Below the pieces are notes generated by a model. The model did not search any database, was not told the DNA's origin, and saw nothing but the letters and a program-made list of their open reading frames with translations. A DNA stretch of 11,156 bases from Pseudomonadota bacterium (GTDB lineage: Bacteria > Pseudomonadota > Alphaproteobacteria > Rhizobiales > Devosiaceae). The stretch covers positions 1-11,156 of the forward strand of contig JAEWCE010000336.1 in NCBI GenBank assembly GCA_023390785.1. The letters are read 5' to 3'. Shown here piece after piece: positions 6,879-11,156 of the stretch (position 1 is its first letter; each line of letters opens with the position of its first letter). The position numbers and the translations under genes were made by a program.

Positions 6879-8006
6879 ATGGCTGTTGCAAAGACATTGC
6901 TGCTGCGCCTGGCGCTGCTGATCGTGGCACTCGTCATGTTCGGACTGGACGCCAATGACGCCTTCGCGCAGTCGCGCAACTGCCAGGCGCTGGCCAACAC
7001 CCTGCAGCAGATCGAGCGCAGCGGCGATTTCGGCGATCTGGGCGACATCAACGACCGGGTGCGCGCGGCCCAGGACGCAGTGACGGCGGCCGAAAGCCGC
7101 TATGTGCGCGACGGCTGCAACGCCGCCGCCAAGGCGGGCCAGCAGCTCAACGCCCAGTGTCGCGCCGAAGCACGCGCCGTGCTCTCGGCGCGGGCGGACC
7201 TCAAGAAGATCTCCAGCCAGGCCGACACTGGCAATGCCGTGTCGCAGCAGCGCGAGGCCATCCTGCAGGAGATGGCGCGGTTCAACTGCAACAGCCGCAC
7301 CGCCAGCGCTCCGCAGCGGCGCGGCAGCCTGTTCGACCAGCTGTTCGGTTCGTTCGAGGACAATTTCGGCGACGGCGTGTCGACGCGCGGCGACGAGTTC
7401 TCGGGCTATTCGGGCTACGAGACGATCCGCACGGTGTGCGTGCGCAAGGTCGACGGCTATTACTGGCCCATCAGTTATTCGACGCTCATCGACTATGCGC
7501 AGAACGACCTGCTCGAATGCCAGGCGCAGTGCCCAGGCATGGATGTCGACCTCTATTACTATGACAACCCCGGGCAGGAACCCGACCAGATGATCAATCT
7601 GCAGGGGGTGCCGTACAAGTCACTGCCGACGGCCTTCGCCTACCGCACCACCTACGATCCGAACAATACCTGCAAGCCGAAGGTGGATTACGGCTCGATC
7701 AACCTCGCAGCGCTGCCCGATGGAAGCAGCCGCGCCATGATCAGCTTCGACGGGCAAATCTTTCCGCTGCCGATCCGCGATCCGCGGCGGCCGACCGAGG
7801 CGACCGTGGTCAACGTGGCGCGCGCCGACTACGTCGACATCCCGCTGCCGCGGCCACGGCCGGCTGCTCCGGGTGAAGCGCCCAAGCCGGTGGTGGTCAA
7901 GCAGGCGAGCAACGATCCCGAACGCATCGTCATGTTCGGCGACAAGCGCGTCAGGATAGTCGGTCCTGACACGCCTTACGCCCCAACAGCGGCAGCAGGG
8001 ACTTAA
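6879..8006 (+). CDS. Exported DUF2865 domain protein
   Basis: A 375-residue protein from the ATG at 6879. That start is chosen over the frame's first ATG at 6777 because it gives a clean signal peptide: MAVAKTLLLRLALL, hydrophobic to about residue 22, with AFA|QS cleavage after residue 30. The extra 34 residues upstream look non-coding. The Shine-Dalgarno is weak. Residues 35-140 are Ala/Gln/Arg-rich helical sequence, likely coiled coil, with cysteines 35, 80, 94 and 137. Residues about 183-265 form the DUF2865 core: RTVCVRKVDGYYWPISYS, then ECQAQCPG (C214, C218), a tyrosine-rich LYYY, and C265. Eight cysteines in an exported protein suggest disulfides. The tail is proline-rich (PLPRPRPAAPG, 322-332). 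DUF2865 proteins are common in Hyphomicrobiales and have no known function; a periplasmic or envelope role is inferred. It converges on gltX, overlapping it by 56 bases. Only plus-strand gene in the window. Confidence 0.88.
   Translation: MAVAKTLLLRLALLIVALVMFGLDANDAFAQSRNCQALANTLQQIERSGDFGDLGDINDRVRAAQDAVTAAESRYVRDGCNAAAKAGQQLNAQCRAEARAVLSARADLKKISSQADTGNAVSQQREAILQEMARFNCNSRTASAPQRRGSLFDQLFGSFEDNFGDGVSTRGDEFSGYSGYETIRTVCVRKVDGYYWPISYSTLIDYAQNDLLECQAQCPGMDVDLYYYDNPGQEPDQMINLQGVPYKSLPTAFAYRTTYDPNNTCKPKVDYGSINLAALPDGSSRAMISFDGQIFPLPIRDPRRPTEATVVNVARADYVDIPLPRPRPAAPGEAPKPVVVKQASNDPERIVMFGDKRVRIVGPDTPYAPTAAAGT
7946..7974. terminator. Hairpin inside the convergent gene overlap, candidate bidirectional terminator
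   Basis: GTCAGGA (7950-7956) and TCCTGAC (7964-7970) form a perfect 7-bp stem with a 7-base loop. It is extended past one mismatch by GCG (7946-7948) with CGC (7972-7974). It lies within the last codons of the DUF2865 gene and across the gltX stop codon (7951-7953). There is no separate space for a terminator between these convergent genes, so it may serve both. T-runs are poor on either side. Confidence 0.4.
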
Positions 8007-9273
8007 GCTCCGGGCCATCCTCGCGACCGGTCAGGGCAAGACGCAGCGGGTGGAACAGCGCCCTGCCCTTGCGGCCGGATTTCTGCCTCAGCGCTTCGGT
8101 CCATTTCGCCCAGGTGGTTTCATCCCACGGCTCGGCCGGCAACAATTCACTGGCTTCGGCGAGGAAGGCCCGATCGTCGGCCGCGGCAACGTGCTGCAGA
8201 TCGCCCTCGATGACGGCGGCCCACACCTCGATGTCGGAGAATTTCTGCAGGTTGGCGCGCAGGATGTCCCAGGCGGCGTGGCCGATGGCGCGCGGCAGGC
8301 GTGGGCGTGCCACCTCGTACGGCATGGCGTGCAGGATGCGGGCATTGAGGCTGTCGAGCTCGGCCGGATCGAAGCGGGCGGAGCCGTGCGAGATCATGGT
8401 CAGGTCAAGCCTGGCGGCCAGTGCGGCAAGATCCGGATAGGGCTCGACCGGCAGGCTGCTGCCGGTGAGCGTCGCAACCAGTGCCACGGCCATCGCCTCG
8501 TAGCCGGCCTCCCGCAACTCGCCCAGCGAAAGCGAGCCGAGGCGCTTGCTGAGCCCTTCGCCCTCGGCCCCGGTCAGCAGATTGTGGTGGGCGAATTCAG
8601 GCACGCGGCCGCCCAGCGCCTCGAAAATCTCGATCTGCGTGCCGGTGTTACTCACGTGGTCCTCGCCACGGATCACCTGGGTCACGCCGAGGTCGATATC
8701 GTCGACGACCGAGCACAGCGTGTAGAGGTAGGACCCGTCGGCGCGGATCAGCACCGGGTCGGACATCGAGGCCGTGTTGACGGTCTGCGGCCCCTTGATC
8801 AGGTCGTTGAACTCGACCGGCCGGCCGTCGAGCCTGAACCGCCAGTGCGGGCGGCGTCCTTCGGCTTCGTATCGGCGCTTCTGCTCATCGGTCAGCGCCA
8901 AGGCGGCGCGATCGTAAATCGGCGGCTTGCCGAGCAGGCGGGCGCGGCCGCGCTTGATCTCCAGCTCGTCCTCGGTTTCGTAGGCCGGATAGAGGCGGCC
9001 GGCCGCGATCAGCCGGTCACGGGCAGCATCGTACAGCGCCATTCTATCGGACTGGCGGACTTTGACGTCAGGCCGGATGCCAAGCCAGGCCAGATCCTCT
9101 TCAATGGCGCGGGCGAACGCCTCGGTCGAGCGCGCGGTGTCGGTGTCGTCGAGGCGCAGGATGTAGCGGCCGCCGGTGCGGATGGCATAGAGCCAGTTGA
9201 GCAGCGCCGGGCGGGCATTGCCCAGATGCAGGCGACCGGTCGGCGACGGAGCATAGCGGACTACGTTGGTCAC
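7951..9273 (-). CDS. gltX: Glutamyl-tRNA synthetase, second (GltX2) type
   Basis: Attaches glutamate to tRNA-Glu and, in bacteria without GlnRS, to tRNA-Gln for later GatCAB amidation. The 440-residue product has YAPSPTGRLHLGNARPALLN (7-26) with HLGN as the HIGH-type motif, GEDHVSNT (203-210), and LSKRLG (241-246) in the KMSKS position. The C-terminal anticodon-binding domain ends with the usual ALTGREDGPELKSLLPLLG. The zinc-binding cysteines of the E. coli enzyme are absent: the region reads YPAYETEDELE (95-105). This, the HLGN variant and the short length point to the second paralogue found in alphaproteobacteria. Which tRNA it prefers cannot be read from the sequence. The start is GTG (9271-9273) with AGGGGG 4 bases upstream, and it overlaps the nadE TGA by 4 bases (GTGA), so the two are translationally coupled. 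The 3' end overlaps the opposing gene. Confidence 0.94.
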   Translation of the reverse strand: MTNVVRYAPSPTGRLHLGNARPALLNWLYAIRTGGRYILRLDDTDTARSTEAFARAIEEDLAWLGIRPDVKVRQSDRMALYDAARDRLIAAGRLYPAYETEDELEIKRGRARLLGKPPIYDRAALALTDEQKRRYEAEGRRPHWRFRLDGRPVEFNDLIKGPQTVNTASMSDPVLIRADGSYLYTLCSVVDDIDLGVTQVIRGEDHVSNTGTQIEIFEALGGRVPEFAHHNLLTGAEGEGLSKRLGSLSLGELREAGYEAMAVALVATLTGSSLPVEPYPDLAALAARLDLTMISHGSARFDPAELDSLNARILHAMPYEVARPRLPRAIGHAAWDILRANLQKFSDIEVWAAVIEGDLQHVAAADDRAFLAEASELLPAEPWDETTWAKWTEALRQKSGRKGRALFHPLRLALTGREDGPELKSLLPLLGRKACQDRLS

Positions 9274-10985
9274 TGCACCCCCTGCCGCGCGGGAGCCGGC
9301 TCGCGCAGCACGATGTCGCTGTCGTCGCGATAGCCGTTGGTGATTGGATATTTGCGGCCGATGCCGAAGGCCTTTTTAGTCAGCTTGACGCCCGGCGCAG
9401 CCTGCCGGCGCTTGTATTCGGCGAGCAGCACCAGGCGCTCGACGCGCTTGACCAGCGCCCGGTCGAAGCGGCCCTGCCCTTTTTCGACGATCTCGGCCAC
9501 CGACAGTTCGTCCTCGATCAGCCCCGTCAGCACCTCGTCGAGGATCGGGTAAGGCGGCAGTGAATCCTGGTCCTTCTGGTCGGGACGGAGCTCAGCGGAC
9601 GGCGCCTTGTCGATGATCGCCTGCGGAATGACATCGCCGTGCGGGCAGAGGCTGCCGTCGGGCACATGGGCGTTGCGCCACGCCGCGAGCCGATAGACCT
9701 CCATCTTGAACAGGTCCTTGATCGGATTGAAGCCGCCATTCATGTCGCCGTAGATGGTGGCGTAGCCAACCGCCATCTCGGATTTGTTGCCGGTGGTGAG
9801 CAGCATGGCGCCGGTCTTGTTGGAGACCGCCATCAGCACCAGGCCGCGCATGCGCGACTGGATGTTCTCCTCGGTGAGATCGACGGGCGCGTTGCCGAAC
9901 ACCGGCTGCAGCTCGTGCAAGGCTTCGTCCACCGGTTTGCCGATGGGTACGATGTCGTAGCGGACGCCGAGCCGCGCGGCGCAATCCTTGGCGTCCTTGA
10001 GGCTATCCTCGGAGGTGTAGCGATAGGGCAGCATGATGGTGTGGACGTTGTCGGGCCCCAGCGCATCGGCGGCGATGGCGGCGACGATGGCACTGTCGAT
10101 ACCGCCCGACAGGCCGAGCACCACCTTGCTGAAGCCGTTCTTGCGCACGTAGTCGCGCAGGCCGCGCAACATCGCCTGCCACGGGGCTTCCTCGGTCGAG
10201 GCGAGCTCGACCACCTCGCCCCTGGCGCAGCGCCACCCCGCCTTGCCGCGCTCCCAGTCGGAGACGATGAAGTCGGCCTCGAAGCTCCTGCCCTGGAACA
10301 CCAGCCGGTTGCCGGGCTCCATGGCGAAGGAAGCGCCGTCGAATACCAGCTCGTCCTGGCCGCCGACCTGGTTGAGGTAGAGCACCGGCAGGCCGGTTTC
10401 GTGCGTACGGGCGCGGATCAAATCCTTGCGGATGTGCTGCTTGTCGGCCCAGTACGGCGAGCCGTTGGGGCAGAGCAGCAATTGCGCGCCCTGCGCCATC
10501 AGATAGTCGCTGACCGGCTGGTGCCAGATGTCCTCACAGATCGGCACGCCGATGGGGACGCCCTTGATCTGCATCGGCTCGGGCAGCGGGCCGGCGGCGA
10601 AATAGCGCTTTTCGTAGAACACGTCGTCGTTGGGCAATTCGCGCTTGTAGCGGCGGGCGACGACCTTGCCGTCCTCGGCATGCAGCACGGCATTGTAGAG
10701 CTTGTGGCCCTCGCGCCAGACGGTGGGCAGCAGCAGGGCGACGCTGGTGCCCCTGGTGGCGCGCACCAGCTCGGCGGCGGTCGCCAGGGCATCCTCGATG
10801 AAGCGCGGCTTGAAGAACAGATCCTCGGGGAAATAGCCGGTGAGGAACAGCTCCGACAGCAGGAGAATGTCGGCCTTCTCGGCCACCGCACGCGCCAGTG
10901 CGTCCCGGCCGAGGGCGAGGTTGCCCACGAGGTCGCCCACCTTGGGGTTGAGCTGGGCGAGTGCGATGCGGAGGCGATCGACCAC
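9270..10985 (-). CDS. nadE: Glutamine-dependent NAD+ synthetase
   Basis: Makes NAD+ from nicotinic acid adenine dinucleotide and ATP, using ammonia released from glutamine by its own N-terminal nitrilase-like domain (cytoplasm). Using the GTG at 10983-10985 the product is 571 residues and begins VDRLRIALAQLNP, as family members do. The glutaminase triad is E45 in SELFLTGYFPED, K114 in YKRELPND and C150 in PICEDIW. The synthetase domain has the PP-loop SGGIDS (293-298) and later TGNKSEMAVGY and the KAPSAELRPDQKD loop. The frame is open to another GTG at 11042, which would add 19 residues. That extension lies inside a palindromic dispersed repeat and lacks family similarity, so it is rejected, although both ribosome sites are weak. 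First gene of the nadE-gltX pair. Confidence 0.94.
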   Translation of the reverse strand: MVDRLRIALAQLNPKVGDLVGNLALGRDALARAVAEKADILLLSELFLTGYFPEDLFFKPRFIEDALATAAELVRATRGTSVALLLPTVWREGHKLYNAVLHAEDGKVVARRYKRELPNDDVFYEKRYFAAGPLPEPMQIKGVPIGVPICEDIWHQPVSDYLMAQGAQLLLCPNGSPYWADKQHIRKDLIRARTHETGLPVLYLNQVGGQDELVFDGASFAMEPGNRLVFQGRSFEADFIVSDWERGKAGWRCARGEVVELASTEEAPWQAMLRGLRDYVRKNGFSKVVLGLSGGIDSAIVAAIAADALGPDNVHTIMLPYRYTSEDSLKDAKDCAARLGVRYDIVPIGKPVDEALHELQPVFGNAPVDLTEENIQSRMRGLVLMAVSNKTGAMLLTTGNKSEMAVGYATIYGDMNGGFNPIKDLFKMEVYRLAAWRNAHVPDGSLCPHGDVIPQAIIDKAPSAELRPDQKDQDSLPPYPILDEVLTGLIEDELSVAEIVEKGQGRFDRALVKRVERLVLLAEYKRRQAAPGVKLTKKAFGIGRKYPITNGYRDDSDIVLREPAPARQGVQ

Positions 10986-11005
10986 TGGACGGGGTTCCGG
11001 ACGTT

Positions 11006-11060
11006 CTTGTTGTCGCGTTTCCGAACAGAAAACCGTTGCCACTTGTCCCGGAAACGCTCT
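11006..11060. repeat. Palindromic dispersed repeat of a Hyphomicrobiales type
   Basis: GCGTTTCCG (11015-11023) and CGGAAACGC (11049-11057) are a perfect 9-bp inverted repeat around 25 bases. The interior contains GAAAACCG and CCACTTGTCC, and the unit ends in GCTCT. From memory this is the same layout as a repeat scattered between genes in Rhizobium, Brucella and Mesorhizobium-like genomes, which has a GGAAAACCG core, a CACTTTTCC stretch and a GCTCT end. It lies immediately upstream of nadE and contains the rejected GTG start. Confidence 0.6.
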
Positions 11061-11075
11061 GGCGCGCGAACGATT

Positions 11076-11105
11076 AGCCGCTCACCCCGGACAGGGCAAG
11101 CGGCT
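11076..11105. repeat. Inverted repeat upstream of nadE
   Basis: AGCCGCT (11076-11082) and AGCGGCT (11099-11105) are perfect complements. Inside them CCCC and GGGC can pair further around a short loop. It sits between the dispersed repeat and the window edge and could be a leader hairpin of nadE or a 3'-end structure of the gene beyond the edge. No T-run follows. Confidence 0.4.
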
Positions 11106-11121
11106 CACAGGTACAGAGCGT

Positions 11122-11152
11122 GGGGCTGCCCCCTCCACCGCCTAGCGGCGGT
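11122..11152. repeat. Two adjacent GC hairpins at the right edge
   Basis: GGGG/CCCC around CTG (11122-11132) is followed by a perfect 6-bp inverted repeat ACCGCC (11137-11142) / GGCGGT (11147-11152) with a TAGC loop. They may be part of a repeat element or the 3' end of a gene beyond the window. No coding frame was recognised from 11061 to the edge. Confidence 0.4.
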
Positions 11153-11156
11153 CCCC

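Noticed and set aside
8050..9333. Plus-strand open frame of 427 codons opposite gltX
   Set aside because: Shadow of gltX; no domain recognised, while gltX is certain on the other strand.
9270..11042. Longer nadE starting at the GTG at 11042
   Set aside because: The added 19 residues lie in the palindromic repeat and do not resemble the family N-terminus. Kept only as an alternative start.

Overview
The window is GC-rich, gene-dense and reads as a chromosomal segment of an alphaproteobacterium, most likely a member of the Hyphomicrobiales (Rhizobiales), with a Devosia-like genus as a guess from gene content. Four points support this: a second, zinc-less glutamyl-tRNA synthetase of the GltX2 type beside nadE; a DUF2865 protein; a class II cytochrome c; and a palindromic repeat upstream of nadE that matches, from memory, a repeat scattered through rhizobial genomes. 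No transposase, phage gene, CRISPR array, tRNA or rRNA was seen.

Layout, left to right. Positions 1-743 (minus strand, running off the left edge) hold a membrane-anchored, Pro/Ala-rich protein of unknown function with a TTG start. A non-coding stretch of about 340 bases follows, carrying GC-rich palindromic repeats in an inverted pair. Positions 1086-5928 form one tightly packed minus-strand operon, transcribed as cysS, a VOC-family protein, three consecutive GFA-family zinc proteins and citramalate synthase (cimA). The first five genes overlap by 4 to 14 bases at each junction, and cimA follows after a 12-base gap. Next come a 278-base intergenic region with a candidate cysS promoter and a terminator-like hairpin, then a single minus-strand gene for a periplasmic cytochrome c' or c-556. 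A divergent intergenic region containing a 12-bp perfect palindrome separates it from the only plus-strand gene, an exported DUF2865 protein. That gene runs head-on into gltX and overlaps its end by 56 bases, with a hairpin inside the shared segment. nadE lies upstream of gltX with a 4-base overlap. The right edge holds the dispersed repeat and two further hairpins.

How the genes fit together. The operon joins tRNA charging with cysteine (cysS) to threonine-independent isoleucine synthesis (cimA), with four small proteins of glutathione- or aldehyde-associated superfamilies between them. Their substrates cannot be read from the sequence. The nadE-gltX pair joins the last step of NAD synthesis to Glu-tRNA formation.

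Most of the window is ordinary core genome, and I did not find a convincing new multi-gene system. The best leads are the triple GFA array with its shared C-terminal tail, the hairpin inside the gltX/DUF2865 overlap, the palindrome upstream of the cytochrome gene, and the dispersed repeat that decides the nadE start.
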